64,000 nucleotides of DNA from Phytophthora colocasiae (GCA_018806915.1 JAGKQI010000079.1:585001-649000), one strand, 5' to 3'. Numbered from the stretch's first letter, positions 27,889 to 42,112 are shown. Notes: generated by a model not told the origin, from the letters alone. Translations and numbers: made by a program.

Positions 27889-28196
27889 TGCGCTATGCGC
27901 CCAGCAAAAGTGAACACCTAACCCACACTTTCAAGACCGCTTTCCCGCTCTCCACAACACACACACACACTATACCTACAACCAGCGCTACCATGCACAC
28001 CCAACCCACCTGCTATCACATGCTCCACGCTCATGGCGTACTTCACTTCGACAGACACACGGCTACCGCCTACCCGCCTCTTTCAACACCACAATACCAA
28101 CTCCCATTCTCTCCGGTGATCACCCACCCTGCCTCGTTCCCTTACATCCCACACGCACCGTCAGAAAAGAAAACCAACAGCAACAGACAGACCAGC

Positions 28197-28485
<289 letters not shown>

Positions 28486-28777
28486 TAAATCCCTGCTGTC
28501 GTGGCGGAGATGTCGATTCCTTTAGCCAAGGCGCAAATACAGGTTCGTACGAGTTGATGCTGGTGACGTCAAGAATGAGATGTGATCGCCGAATAGCGTT
28601 ATCGATCGATCGTGTTAGGTCGCGGACAGAAGGTTAAGAAGTGGAAGTCATCATTAGACATGAGTCGAAGTTCTGCGGCGAGAAGCCGGTGATGTGGTGT
28701 GTGGTGTGAGGCGAGGCATAATGCGGCGGCAGGTTCGTAGGCGTCGTTTGCAAGCGGAGGTGAGTCGAACAAAGAGT

Positions 28778-28848
28778 TGGACACACCGGGATTGAACCCG
28801 GGGCCTTCCGCTTGCAAAGCGGACGCGCTACCACTGCGCTATGCGCCC
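28778..28848 (-). tRNA. tRNA-Ala(UGC): tRNA-Ala (UGC), unit 32, T arm 1 nt short
   Basis: Same variant as unit 2. This unit holds the longest near-pure CAGA tract. Confidence 0.85.
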
Positions 28849-29160
28849 AGCAAAAGTGAACACCTAACCCACACTTTCAAGACCGCTTTCCCGCTCTCCA
28901 CAACACACACACACACTATACCTACAACCAGCGCTACCATGCACACCCAACCCACCTGCTATCACATGCTCCACGCTCATGGCGTACTTCACTTCGACAG
29001 ACACACGGCTACCGCCTACCCGCCTCTTTCAACACCACAATACCAACTCCCATTCTCTCCGGTGATCACCCACCCTGCCTCGTTCCCTTACATCCCACAC
29101 GCACCGTCAGAAAAGAAAACCAACAGCAACAGACAGACCAGCAGATAGACAGACAGACAG

Positions 29161-29279
<119 letters not shown>

Positions 29280-29589
29280 TACAGACAGACAGACAGACAT
29301 AAATCCCTGCTGTCGTGGCGGAGATGTCGATTCCTTTAGCCAAGGCGCAAATACAGGTTCGTACGAGTTGATGCTGGTGACGTCAAGAATGAGATGTGAT
29401 CGCCGAATAGCGTTATCGATCGATCGTGTTAGGTCGCGGACAGAAGGTTAAGAAGTGGAAGTCATCATTAGACATGAGTCGAAGTTCTGCGGCGAGAAGC
29501 CGGTGATGTGGTGTGGTGTGAGGCGAGGCATAATGCGGCGGCCCGTGCGCAGGCGTCGTGTGCACGCGGAGGTGAGTCTAACAAAGAGT

Positions 29590-29659
29590 TGGACACACCG
29601 GGATTGAACCTGGGCCTTCCGCTTGCAAAGCGGACGCGCTACCACTGCGCTATGCGCCC
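29590..29659 (-). tRNA. tRNA-Ala(UGC): tRNA-Ala (UGC), unit 33, T-arm variant
   Basis: Same T-arm variant as unit 17. The 3' flank at 29543-29578 carries a cluster of substitutions not seen in any other unit. Confidence 0.77.
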
Positions 29660-29940
29660 AGCAAAAGTGAACACCTAACCCACACTTTCAAGACCGCTTT
29701 CCCGCTCTCCACAACACACACACACACACTATACCTACAACCAGCGCTACCATGCACACCCAACCCACCTGCTATCACATGCTCCACGCTCATGGCGTAC
29801 TTCACTTCGACAGACACACGGCTACCGCCTACCCGCCTCTTTCAACACCACAATACCAACTCCCATTCTCTCCGGTGATCACCCACCCTGCCTCGTTCCC
29901 TTACATCCCACACGCACCGTCAGAAAAGAAACCAACAGCA

Positions 29941-30193
<253 letters not shown>

Positions 30194-30485
30194 TAAATCC
30201 CTGCTGTCGTGGCGGAGATGTCGATTCCTTTAGCCAAGGCGCAAATACAGGTTCGTACGAGTTGATGCTGGTGACGTCAAGAATGAGATGTGATCGCCGA
30301 ATAGCGTTATCGATCGATCGTGTTAGGTCGCGGACAGAAGGTTAAGAAGTGGAAGTCATCATTAGACATGAGTCGAAGTTCTGCGGCGAGAAGCCGGTGA
30401 TGTGGTGTGTGGTGTGAGGCGAGGCATAATGCGGCGGCAGGTTCGTAGGCGTCGTTTGCAAGCGGAGGTGAGTCGAACAAAGAGT

Positions 30486-30557
30486 TGGACACACCGGGGA
30501 TTGAACCCGGGGCCTTCCGCTTGCAAAGCGGACGCGCTACCACTGCGCTATGCGCCC
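30486..30557 (-). tRNA. tRNA-Ala(UGC): tRNA-Ala (UGC), unit 34, canonical
   Basis: 72-nt canonical body. Confidence 0.95.
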
Positions 30558-30845
30558 AGCAAAAGTGAACACCTAACCCACACTTTCAAGACCGCTTTCC
30601 CGCTCTCCACAACACACACTATACCTACAACCAGCGCTACCATGCACACCCAACCCACCTGCTATCACATGCTCCACGCTCATGGCGTACTTCACTTCGA
30701 CAGACACACGGCTACCGCCTACCCGCCTCTTTCAACACCACAATACCAACTCCCATTCTCTCCGGTGATCACCCACCCTGCCTCGTTCCCTTACATCCCA
30801 CACGCACCGTCAGAAAAGAAAACCAACAGCAACAGACAGACCAGC

Positions 30846-30982
<137 letters not shown>

Positions 30983-31274
30983 TAAATCCCTGCTGTCGTG
31001 GCGGAGATGTCGATTCCTTTAGCCAAGGCGCAAATACAGGTTCGTACGAGTTGATGCTGGTGACGTCAAGAATGAGATGTGATCGCCGAATAGCGTTATC
31101 GATCGATCGTGTTAGGTCGCGGACAGAAGGTTAAGAAGTGGAAGTCATCATTAGACATGAGTCGAAGTTCTGCGGCGAGAAGCCGGTGATGTGGTGTGTG
31201 GTGTGAGGCGAGGCATAATGCGGCGGCAGGTTCGTAGGCGTCGTTTGCAAGCGGAGGTGAGTCGAACAAAGAGT

Positions 31275-31344
31275 TGGACACACCGGGATTGAACCGGGGC
31301 CTTCCGCTTGCAAAGCGGACGCGCTACCACTGCGCTATGCGCCC
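31275..31344 (-). tRNA. tRNA-Ala(UGC): tRNA-Ala (UGC), unit 35, both T-stem sides short
   Basis: Same variant as unit 10; 70 nt. Confidence 0.78.
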
Positions 31345-31638
31345 AGCAAAAGTGAACACCTAACCCACACTTTCAAGACCGCTTTCCCGCTCTCCACAAC
31401 ACACACACACACTATACCTACAACCAGCGCTACCATGCACACCCAACCCACCTGCTATCACATGCTCCACGCTCATGGCGTACTTCACTTCGACAGACAC
31501 ACGGCTACCGCCTACCCGCCTCTTTCAACACCACAATACCAACTCCCATTCTCTCCGGTGATCACCCACCCTGCCTCGTTCCCTTACATCCCACACGCAC
31601 CGTCAGAAAAGAAAACCAACAGCAACAGACAGACCAGC

Positions 31639-31799
<161 letters not shown>

Positions 31800-32091
31800 T
31801 AAATCCCTGCTGTCGTGGCGGAGATGTCGATTCCTTTAGCCAAGGCGCAAATACAGGTTCGTACGAGTTGATGCTGGTGACGTCAAGAATGAGATGTGAT
31901 CGCCGAATAGCGTTATCGATCGATCGTGTTAGGTCGCGGACAGAAGGTTAAGAAGTGGAAGTCATCATTAGACATGAGTCGAAGTTCTGCGGCGAGAAGC
32001 CGGTGATGTGGTGTGTGGTGTGAGGCGAGGCATAATGCGGCGGCAGGTTCGTAGGCGTCGTTTGCAAGCGGAGGTGAGTCGAACAAAGAGT

Positions 32092-32163
32092 TGGACACAC
32101 CGGGGATTGAACCCGGGGCCTTCCGCTTGCAAAGCGGACGCGCTACCACTGCGCTATGCGCCC
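32092..32163 (-). tRNA. tRNA-Ala(UGC): tRNA-Ala (UGC), unit 36, canonical
   Basis: 72-nt canonical body. Confidence 0.95.
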
Positions 32164-32475
32164 AGCAAAAGTGAACACCTAACCCACACTTTCAAGACCG
32201 CTTTCCCGCTCTCCACAACACACACACACACTATACCTACAACCAGCGCTACCATGCACACCCAACCCACCTGCTATCACATGCTCCACGCTCATGGCGT
32301 ACTTCACTTCGACAGACACACGGCTACCGCCTACCCGCCTCTTTCAACACCACAATACCAACTCCCATTCTCTCCGGTGATCACCCACCCTGCCTCGTTC
32401 CCTTACATCCCACACGCACCGTCAGAAAAGAAAACCAACAGCAACAGACAGACCAGCAGATAGACAGACAGACAG

Positions 32476-32690
<215 letters not shown>

Positions 32691-32982
32691 TAAATCCCTG
32701 CTGTCGTGGCGGAGATGTCGATTCCTTTAGCCAAGGCGCAAATACAGGTTCGTACGAGTTGATGCTGGTGACGTCAAGAATGAGATGTGATCGCCGAATA
32801 GCGTTATCGATCGATCGTGTTAGGTCGCGGACAGAAGGTTAAGAAGTGGAAGTCATCATTAGACATGAGTCGAAGTTCTGCGGCGAGAAGCCGGTGATGT
32901 GGTGTGTGGTGTGAGGCGAGGCATAATGCGGCGGCAGGTTCGTAGGCGTCGTTTGCAAGCGGAGGTGAGTCGAACAAAGAGT

Positions 32983-33054
32983 TGGACACACCGGGGATTG
33001 AACCCGGGGCCTTCCGCTTGCAAAGCGGACGCGCTACCACTGCGCTATGCGCCC
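32983..33054 (-). tRNA. tRNA-Ala(UGC): tRNA-Ala (UGC), unit 37, canonical
   Basis: 72-nt canonical body. The CAGA tract to its right is the shortest in the array. Confidence 0.95.
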
Positions 33055-33346
33055 AGCAAAAGTGAACACCTAACCCACACTTTCAAGACCGCTTTCCCGC
33101 TCTCCACAACACACACACACTATACCTACAACCAGCGCTACCATGCACACCCAACCCACCTGCTATCACATGCTCCACGCTCATGGCGTACTTCACTTCG
33201 ACAGACACACGGCTACCGCCTACCCGCCTCTTTCAACACCACAATACCAACTCCCATTCTCTCCGGTGATCACCCACCCTGCCTCGTTCCCTTACATCCC
33301 ACACGCACCGTCAGAAAAGAAAACCAACAGCAACAGACAGACCAGC

Positions 33347-33350
<4 letters not shown>

Positions 33351-33391
<41 letters not shown>
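33351..33391. repeat. shortest (CAGA)n tract
   Basis: Only about 41 bp, giving the shortest unit (701 bp). Confidence 0.95.
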
Positions 33392-33683
33392 TAAATCCCT
33401 GCTGTCGTGGCGGAGATGTCGATTCCTTTAGCCAAGGCGCAAATACAGGTTCGTACGAGTTGATGCTGGTGACGTCAAGAATGAGATGTGATCGCCGAAT
33501 AGCGTTATCGATCGATCGTGTTAGGTCGCGGACAGAAGGTTAAGAAGTGGAAGTCATCATTAGACATGAGTCGAAGTTCTGCGGCGAGAAGCCGGTGATG
33601 TGGTGTGTGGTGTGAGGCGAGGCATAATGCGGCGGCAGGTTCGTAGGCGTCGTTTGCAAGCGGAGGTGAGTCGAACAAAGAGT

Positions 33684-33755
33684 TGGACACACCGGGGATT
33701 GAACCCGGGGCCTTCCGCTTGCAAAGCGGACGCGCTACCACTGCGCTATGCGCCC
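33684..33755 (-). tRNA. tRNA-Ala(UGC): tRNA-Ala (UGC), unit 38, canonical
   Basis: 72-nt canonical body. Confidence 0.95.
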
Positions 33756-34049
33756 AGCAAAAGTGAACACCTAACCCACACTTTCAAGACCGCTTTCCCG
33801 CTCTCCACAACACACACACACACTATACCTACAACCAGCGCTACCATGCACACCCAACCCACCTGCTATCACATGCTCCACGCTCATGGCGTACTTCACT
33901 TCGACAGACACACGGCTACCGCCTACCCGCCTCTTTCAACACCACAATACCAACTCCCATTCTCTCCGGTGATCACCCACCCTGCCTCGTTCCCTTACAT
34001 CCCACACGCACCGTCAGAAAAGAAAACCAACAGCAACAGACAGACCAGC

Positions 34050-34081
<32 letters not shown>

Positions 34082-34082
34082 T

Positions 34083-34174
<92 letters not shown>

Positions 34175-34467
34175 TAAATCCCCGCTGTCGTGGCGGAGAT
34201 GTCGATTCCTTTAGCCAAGGCGCAAATACAGGTTCGTACGAGTTGATGCTGGTGACGTCAAGAATGAGATGTGATCGCCGAATAGCGTTATCGATCGATC
34301 GTGTTAGGTCGCGGACAGAAGGTTAAGAAGTGGAAGTCATCATTAGACATGAGTCGAAGTTCTGCGGCGAGAAGCCGGTGATGTGGTGTGTGGTGTGAGG
34401 CGAAGGCATAATGCGGCGGCAGGTTCGTAGGCGTCGTTTGCAAGCGGAGGTGAGTCGAACAAAGAGT

Positions 34468-34539
34468 TGGACACACCGGGGATTGAACCCGGGGCCTTCC
34501 GCTTGCAAAGCGGACGCGCTACCACTGCGCTATGCGCCC
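34468..34539 (-). tRNA. tRNA-Ala(UGC): tRNA-Ala (UGC), unit 39, canonical
   Basis: 72-nt canonical body. The flank has single-base insertions (GCGAAGGCATAA, CTAACTCCAC). Confidence 0.95.
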
Positions 34540-34836
34540 AGCAAAAGTGAACACCTAACTCCACACTTTCAAGACCGCTTTCCCGCTCTCCACAACACAC
34601 ACACACACACTATACCTACAACCAGCGCTACCATGCACACCCAACCCACCTGCTATCACATGCTCCACGCTCATGGCGTACTTCACTTCGACAGACACAC
34701 GGCTACCGCCTACCCGCCTCTTTCAACACCACAATACCAACTCCCATTCTCTCCGGTGATCACCCACCCTGCCTCGTTCCCTTACATCCCACACGCACCG
34801 TCAGAAAAGAAAACCAACAGCAACAGACAGACCAGC

Positions 34837-34953
<117 letters not shown>

Positions 34954-35245
34954 TAAATCCCTGCTGTCGTGGCGGAGATGTCGATTCCTTTAGCCAAGGC
35001 GCAAATACAGGTTCGTACGAGTTGATGCTGGTGACGTCAAGAATGAGATGTGATCGCCGAATAGCGTTATCGATCGATCGTGTTAGGTCGCGGACAGAAG
35101 CTTAAGAAGTGGAAGTCATCATTAGACATGAGTCGAAGTTCTGCGGCGAGAAGCCGGTGATGTGGTGTGTGGTGTGAGGCGAAGCATAATGCGGCGGCAG
35201 GTTCGTAGGCGTCGTTTGCAAGCGGAGGTGAGTCGAACAAAGAGT

Positions 35246-35317
35246 TGGACACACCGGGGATTGAACCCGGGGCCTTCCGCTTGCAAAGCGGACGCGCTAC
35301 CACTGCGCTATGCGCCC
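35246..35317 (-). tRNA. tRNA-Ala(UGC): tRNA-Ala (UGC), unit 40, canonical
   Basis: 72-nt canonical body in a slightly diverged unit. Confidence 0.95.
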
Positions 35318-35622
35318 AGCAAAAGTGAACACCTAACCCACACTTTCAAGACCGCTTTCACGCTCTCCACAAAACACACACACACACTATACCTACAACC
35401 AGCGCTACCATGCACACCCAACCCACCTGCTATCACATGCTCCACGCTCATGGCGTACTTCACTTCGACAGACACACGGCTACCGCCTACCCGCCTCTTT
35501 CAACACCACAATACCAACTCCCATTCTCTCCGGTGATCACCCACCCTGCCTCGTTCCCTTACATCCCACACGCACCGTCAGAAAAGAAAACCAACAGCAA
35601 CAGACAGACCAGCAGACTAAGC

Positions 35623-35727
<105 letters not shown>

Positions 35728-36009
35728 TAAATCCCTGCTGTCGTGGCGGAGATGTCGATTCCTTTAGCCAAGGCGCAAATACAGGTTCGTACGAGTTGAT
35801 GCTGGTGACGTCAAGAATGAGATGTGATCGCCGAATAGCGTTATCGATCGATCGTGTTAGGTCGCGGACAGAAGGTTAAGAAGTGGAAGTCATCATTAGA
35901 CATGAGTCGAAGTTCTGCGGCAAAAAGCCGGTGATGTGGTGTGTGGTGCGAGGCGAAGCATAATGCGGCGGCAGGTTCGTAGGAGTCGTTTGCGAGTCGA
36001 ACAAAGAGT

Positions 36010-36091
36010 CGGACACACCGGGGATTGAACCCGGGGCCTTCCGCTTGCAAAGCGGACGCGCTACCACTGCGCTATGCGCCCAGCAAAAGTG
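36010..36091 (-). tRNA. tRNA-Ala(UGC): tRNA-Ala (UGC), unit 41, discriminator changed to G
   Basis: The body is canonical but the discriminator base is G73 instead of A73, a position that matters for alanine identity. The interval also includes the full stem set. The 3' flank has lost the CAAGCGGAGG block present in the other units. Confidence 0.88.
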
Positions 36092-36399
36092 AACACCTAA
36101 CCCACACTTTCAAGACCGCTTTCTCGCTTTCCACAAAACACACACACACTATACCTACAACCAGCGCTACCATGCACACCCAACCCACCTGCTATCACAT
36201 GCTCCACGCTCATGGCGTACTTCACTTCGACAGACACACGGCTACCGCCTACCCGCCTCTTTCAACACCACAATACCAACTCCGATTCTCTCCGGTGATC
36301 ACCCACCCTGCAGGCGTCGTTTGCAAGCGGAGGTGAGTCGAACAAAGAGCTGGACACACACCGGGATTGAACTCAGCCTTCCGCTTGCAAAGCGGACGC

Positions 36400-36407
36400 G
36401 CTACCAC
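36400..36407. repeat. hAT copy 2 target-site duplication, left
   Basis: GCTACCAC before CAGTGTTGG; partner at 39881-39888. Confidence 0.9.
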
Positions 36408-36581
36408 CAGTGTTGGCATTTTTACTTTTACCTTTTTTCATTTTTACGTAGAAAATATTTAACACGGAATTATTTTCTTTTTTACGATTTTTTTTACAGA
36501 GTTGACGTAAAAAAAAGATTCGGCTAACAAGTTGCCTCCGTCAAGACTCCATATCGCTACAACCTTCGCTGAAGTGCCCCT

Positions 36582-38456
36582 ATGGATTTGCTGCCTGGTC
36601 TGCGTGATGACAACGCTGAGAGGTCCAAGCGAGGGCGTCACTCCGCGCTGTTAGCACCAATTTTTACCGGCTAAACGAGAAGTGTAATCGGTCGATGGTG
36701 GACCGTGTGCAAGTATTGCTATGCGGCGCACCTTAAAGAGAGTGCATCGGTCCCATTTCCCGTCCACATCCACGGGCGGAAGGATGCTTGGGAAAAAGCA
36801 TTTGTCAGAGTGTTTGTACGCACATTCGTGTAACTGGAAATCCACTTCAGGGCAACGAGAATGAAGCTGGATTGATGGTGAAGGCGACACGAACAAAAGA
36901 CACTGCGCCACCCCACCTCAATTTACGCCTGCTGAAAAATGGTATTTTGGAGATTGTTGTTGAGTATCAAGCTTTGGAAGCCCTTGCTCTGATTCGTTTG
37001 TGGAGCTTCTGTCTTTCAGGCGCTTGTTGGTGTTTTTAAACACTCGGTGTGTGGTGGGGTGGGAGCTTCTCTACCATATCGCCATGTCCTAGGTGGTAGA
37101 GTTTTGAGCGAATACGCAGACTTGCATTCCACGGAACAGCGAGACAACGTGAGAGCAATTCAGAACCGAACTGGAGGAAGGGTAAATTTTTTATCAGATG
37201 TCTGGGAAAACATTGCCAAGATACATGTACTCGGTTGTTTGGTGGGGCTGCAAAGAGATGAAAATTCTGTGGGCGATGTCGTTCTTTCGTACATGGAGAT
37301 ATACAGGAGTTTTGCATCATCTGAATTGAGTGATTCGCTAACCGAACTAGTGGAGACCTTCGCTGGAATGCTTGGTGAACAGCCATTATTCATATTAGGT
37401 TTTTTCTCCATCCTGATTATGTTGTGGAAGCAAGGAAGCTTCCTCTGACTGTGCTTACGAGGGCTTGATGATGTGTGCCAGTTCTCCCAGTATTACTACA
37501 TGCCGCTTTTGTTTGTGATGACGATAGCGGACTCGTAGAGAAGGTGAAATGTTCAAGTGATTCAGGGCGAGTACACTACTTCTCGCAGTGTAGATTTCAG
37601 TGAGGACTCTGTGATGTCGTATTGGGAGTACGAAAAGAATTCCAAGCCAGACAGCAAATTGCCGATACTTGCTCTACAATCTTGTCAATCGTGGTGAACA
37701 CGGCAACGTGTGAGCGCTTGTTTAGTGAGCTTGCACTCATCCATACACCAAAAACGAAACCGCATGACTGTCGAAAAGACTTTGAAGCATCAGGTGATGC
37801 GTCAGTATGTCCGGGTGAAAAAATCGCAGCGAGAAAACACACCGAACAAATTCAAAGAAATTTGCTGCGGACAATAGACCCACGTGAACGAGAATCCATT
37901 CCAACGCCTAACAATTCAACGCGCAACACTCCATCACAATCAGTTCCACCCCGCTGCGCCTAACCTGAGCCAATGAGTCAACACCACTACCACCAACACT
38001 CTGCTCCAGAATCTAGGCACGTCAACTCTGTTTCTGACGGGAATATTCAAGACCAGGCTTCCTCACCACCCTTAACGCGAGTTTTATTTCCTGAAATCGA
38101 ATCGAGGCTTGCTCATCGAGTAACGTGGACCAAACACCGGTGAATGCCGGGCGAGTTTCGCCTACCCTGCCGCGCAATCCTGTGCCAGTCCCACCACTGA
38201 ATATCCCCAGCAAGCGCAGCTTGGATGAATATGCTGTCGATAGTTTGACTTCGATATGGATACGGTTGCTCTCAGCAACAGTCAGCTGGATGAGTATCTT
38301 GAGCACTTTGACTGGGAAGAAATCGGTGAATATGGTGACGAAGCCAATACCGTTGAGATGTGGGATAGTGCGTTTAATCGCCCAAGAACCCCACTTCATC
38401 CCTGCACCAGCACGACTAACAATGGCGAAGATACTGAACCTGACATAGATGGGTAG
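36582..38456 (+). pseudogene. hAT transposase, copy 2, many frameshifts
   Basis: Homologous to 24606-26451. The BED finger, the SDVWEN stretch, the dimerisation domain (NTATCERLFSELALIHTPK) and the acidic tail (LDEYLEHFDWEE) are recognisable in different frames. It keeps bases lost from copy 1 just after the dimerisation domain, where reading continues into QYVRVKKSQRENTP before a stop, so the two copies have partly different lesions. Confidence 0.82.
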
Positions 38457-38789
38457 CCGTTTACAACAGCGCGGCTCGGTTCTCATGCAGACGTGATACC
38501 AGCGGCGAGTAAGGCGAGAGCCTTATCCACAAGAAAATGATCACGAGTTTCCAAGAATCACACTTGACTGGAATTCACGAGTGCGAGTCTATTTTTCTCT
38601 AGTTGTCGGATAACTCAGGAAGCTCCCAGAGTTTAACTAAGAGCAGCAGCGGCCGACTTCAATCCTTTCATATCACGGCGTGAACAATTCCAACCTGAAA
38701 TGTAACTCAGTTCTATCACCAAACGAAATTTGGTGTACATTGAATACCACATAGTCGGGGCTCGCAGTTAACGCTCTCAAACAGGTAAA

Positions 38790-39707
38790 CCGGTTAGGAT
38801 ACGGATCATAACACTTTTGAATGTCCGTACATGTGAAACCCCAAAGTCTGCAATCTTGAGGATTTTTTCATTCTCGTCAACTGTTTTCAGCAGCAAATTC
38901 ATAGGTTTGATGTCTCTGTGAGTCGTACATGTCGTCGTCATGCAATACGGGGCCACCATCCACCACCCGCTTATCATATGCCCATTCTTCGGCAATCCAG
39001 TGATGTCCGCCAGAGTATTGAGAATATCATACTGCTCCACAGCATCTTCAATGACTAAACCAGCAGATTCACTCAGTCTTCCTTCAGCAATAATGGCTCC
39101 AGCCACTGAGTAACAGATTCCTCATGGGTATTCGTAACATCAGCTTCAGGTGCTTGTCCGTGATCTCCAACGATGACAATAAAGGTATCGTTTAGAACTC
39201 CGTCCTTCTCCCACGATCCATGACTTTTCCCAAGTGTACGTCTGTGAAGTGCCGCATTTCCAGGTAGTTCCGAATATCTTTCGCGTTCTTTCTCGCCTTC
39301 GTAAAAGCGGAAAAGTCTGGTTTTTCAGCCACAGCGTTCGCTCCACAGTTCTTTCGCTGTCTACAATACACAAACGAACTCACGAGTTAAAAAGATATGC
39401 GCAAAACTAAACTGTACAAATTATCTTACCATCCGAGTCGATAACTTCGCGCAGAATGACGATGTGTCGGTGTTTAAATCTCTTCCAAATCGTGAGCTCC
39501 TTCACGGACTGTAGCGCATTCCCCGGCGACCAACTCGAATGCGCTTTAGTGCTTTTATTCACACATTTTGCCGCAAAACTTCTTTGTGTCTGTGGTTTCC
39601 ACTTTGAAGACAATACCATAGGCTCCCTGATTGACTAGTTGCGCGGTACTATCACTGGAAACAGTAATGGGGGCTTCTGCGTGTCATACAGCACAGACAA
39701 GGTGCCC
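38790..39707 (-). pseudogene. captured kinase and sulfatase-like fragments, copy 2
   Basis: Same order as copy 1: kinase N-lobe exon (39430-39707) with a GTAAGA donor, sulfatase-like segment, then kinase HRD/DFG. In this copy the catalytic-loop motif HRDIKPMNLLL is in frame with the end of the sulfatase-like stretch. The exon has lost several bases (for example in the alpha-C region). No start codon and no complete domain. Confidence 0.72.
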
Positions 39708-39880
39708 CTGTAAATGACTGACAAGGACTTACCTACGCTTTTGTATCAAGGACGACGTCAGTGGCGCCACCCACCAGGCGGTGAGATATCCGTCATTTTT
39801 CACGTTTTAAAAATATTTTTTACTTTTTTACAGGGGTTTCCACTTAAATAAAGTAAAAATACGTGTTAAAAAACACCACT

Positions 39881-39888
39881 GCTACCAC
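39881..39888. repeat. hAT copy 2 target-site duplication, right
   Basis: GCTACCAC after AACACCACT; partner at 36400-36407. Confidence 0.9.
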
Positions 39889-40196
39889 TGCGCTATGCGC
39901 CCAGCAAAAGTGAACACCTAACCCACACTTTCAAGACCGCTTTCCCGCTCTCCACAACACACACACACACTATACCTACAACCAGCGCTACCATGCACAC
40001 CCAACCCACCTGCTATCACATGCTCCACGCTCATGGCGTACTTCACTTCGACAGACACACGGCTACCGCCTACCCGCCTCTTTCAACACCACAATACCAA
40101 CTCCCATTCTCTCCGGTGATCACCCACCCTGCCTCGTTCCCTTACATCCCACACGCACCGTCAGAAAAGAAAACCAACAGCAACAGACAGACCAGC

Positions 40197-40538
<342 letters not shown>

Positions 40539-40830
40539 TAAATCCCTGCTGTCGTGGCGGAGATGTCGATTCCTTTAGCCAAGGCGCAAATACAGGTTCG
40601 TACGAGTTGATGCTGGTGACGTCAAGAATGAGATGTGATCGCCGAATAGCGTTATCGATCGATCGTGTTAGGTCGCGGACAGAAGGTTAAGAAGTGGAAG
40701 TCATCATTAGACATGAGTCGAAGTTCTGCGGCGAGAAGCCGGTGATGTGGTGTGTGGTGTGAGGCGAGGCATAATGCGGCGGCAGGTTCGTAGGCGTCGT
40801 TTGCAAGCGGAGGTGAGTCGAACAAAGAGT

Positions 40831-40902
40831 TGGACACACCGGGGATTGAACCCGGGGCCTTCCGCTTGCAAAGCGGACGCGCTACCACTGCGCTATGCGC
40901 CC
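40831..40902 (-). tRNA. tRNA-Ala(UGC): tRNA-Ala (UGC), unit 43, canonical
   Basis: 72-nt canonical body, the first complete copy to the right of hAT copy 2. Confidence 0.95.
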
Positions 40903-41196
40903 AGCAAAAGTGAACACCTAACCCACACTTTCAAGACCGCTTTCCCGCTCTCCACAACACACACACACACTATACCTACAACCAGCGCTACCATGCACAC
41001 CCAACCCACCTGCTATCACATGCTCCACGCTCATGGCGTACTTCACTTCGACAGACACACGGCTACCGCCTACCCGCCTCTTTCAACACCACAATACCAA
41101 CTCCCATTCTCTCCGGTGATCACCCACCCTGCCTCGTTCCCTTACATCCCACACGCACCGTCAGAAAAGAAAACCAACAGCAACAGACAGACCAGC

Positions 41197-41200
<4 letters not shown>

Positions 41201-41264
<64 letters not shown>

Positions 41265-41294
41265 GGACAGACAGACGAACGAACGATAGACAGA

Positions 41295-41331
<37 letters not shown>

Positions 41332-41379
41332 ACGAACGAACGAACAGAACAGACGAACAGACAGACAGACGAACGAACA
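41201..41379. repeat. (CAGA)n tract mixed with GAAC repeats
   Basis: Here the GAAC variants lie in the second half, up to the CATAAATCCC boundary. Confidence 0.93.
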
Positions 41380-41671
41380 TAAATCCCTGCTGTCGTGGCG
41401 GAGATGTCGATTCCTTTAACCAAGGCGCAAATACAGGTTCGTACGAGTTGATGCTGGTGACGTCAAGAATGAGATGTGATCGCCGAATAGCGTTATCGAT
41501 CGATCGTGTTAGGTCGCGGACAGAAGGTTAAGAAGTGGAAGTCATCATTAGACATGAGTCGAAGTTCTGCGGCGAGAAGCCGGTGATGTGGTGTGTGGTG
41601 TGAGGCGAGGCATAATGCGGCGGCAGGTTCGTAGGCGTCGTTTGCAAGCGGAGGTGAGTCGAACAAAGAGT

Positions 41672-41743
41672 TGGACACACCGGGGATTGAACCCGGGGCC
41701 TTCCGCTTGCAAAGCGGACGCGCTACCACTGCGCTATGCGCCC
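41672..41743 (-). tRNA. tRNA-Ala(UGC): tRNA-Ala (UGC), unit 44, canonical
   Basis: 72-nt canonical body. Confidence 0.95.
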
Positions 41744-42035
41744 AGCAAAAGTGAACACCTAACCCACACTTTCAAGACCGCTTTCCCGCTCTCCACAACA
41801 CACACACACTATACCTACAACCAGCGCTACCATGCACACCCAACCCACCTGCTATCACATGCTCCACGCTCATGGCGTACTTCACTTCGACAGACACACG
41901 GCTACCGCCTACCCGCCTCTTTCAACACCACAATACCAACTCCCATTCTCTCCGGTGATCACCCACCCTGCCTCGTTCCCTTACATCCCACACGCACCGT
42001 CAGAAAAGAAAACCAACAGCAACAGACAGACCAGC

Positions 42036-42112
<77 letters not shown>

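Larger units (their letters stand above)
24373..27902 (-). pseudogene. tRNA-Ala (UGC), unit 31, split by hAT insertion
   Basis: The 3' part (24373-24430) and the 5' part (27881-27902) of an otherwise canonical tRNA-Ala are separated by 3450 bp of hAT element. The break lies in the D arm and A box, and the 8 bp GCTACCAC occurs on both sides as the target duplication. The A box is cut off from the B box, so this copy cannot give a normal tRNA. Confidence 0.93.
36408..39880 (+). mobile_element. hAT transposon, copy 2, indel-rich
   Basis: Same ends, insertion nucleotide, target duplication and neighbouring deletion as copy 1, so it arose by duplication of an array block rather than a second insertion. 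The first ~170 bp and last ~230 bp are almost identical to copy 1. The middle (about 36580-39650) differs by dozens of 1-5 nt indels, many outside homopolymers. This is either fast decay or an unpolished consensus. Confidence 0.88.
36351..39902 (-). pseudogene. tRNA-Ala (UGC), unit 42, decayed and split by hAT
   Basis: The left part (36351-36407) has an extra CA in the acceptor stem and a decayed T arm (GATTGAACTCAGCC). The right part (39881-39902) is intact. It is split at the same nucleotide and with the same GCTACCAC duplication as unit 31. Confidence 0.9.
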
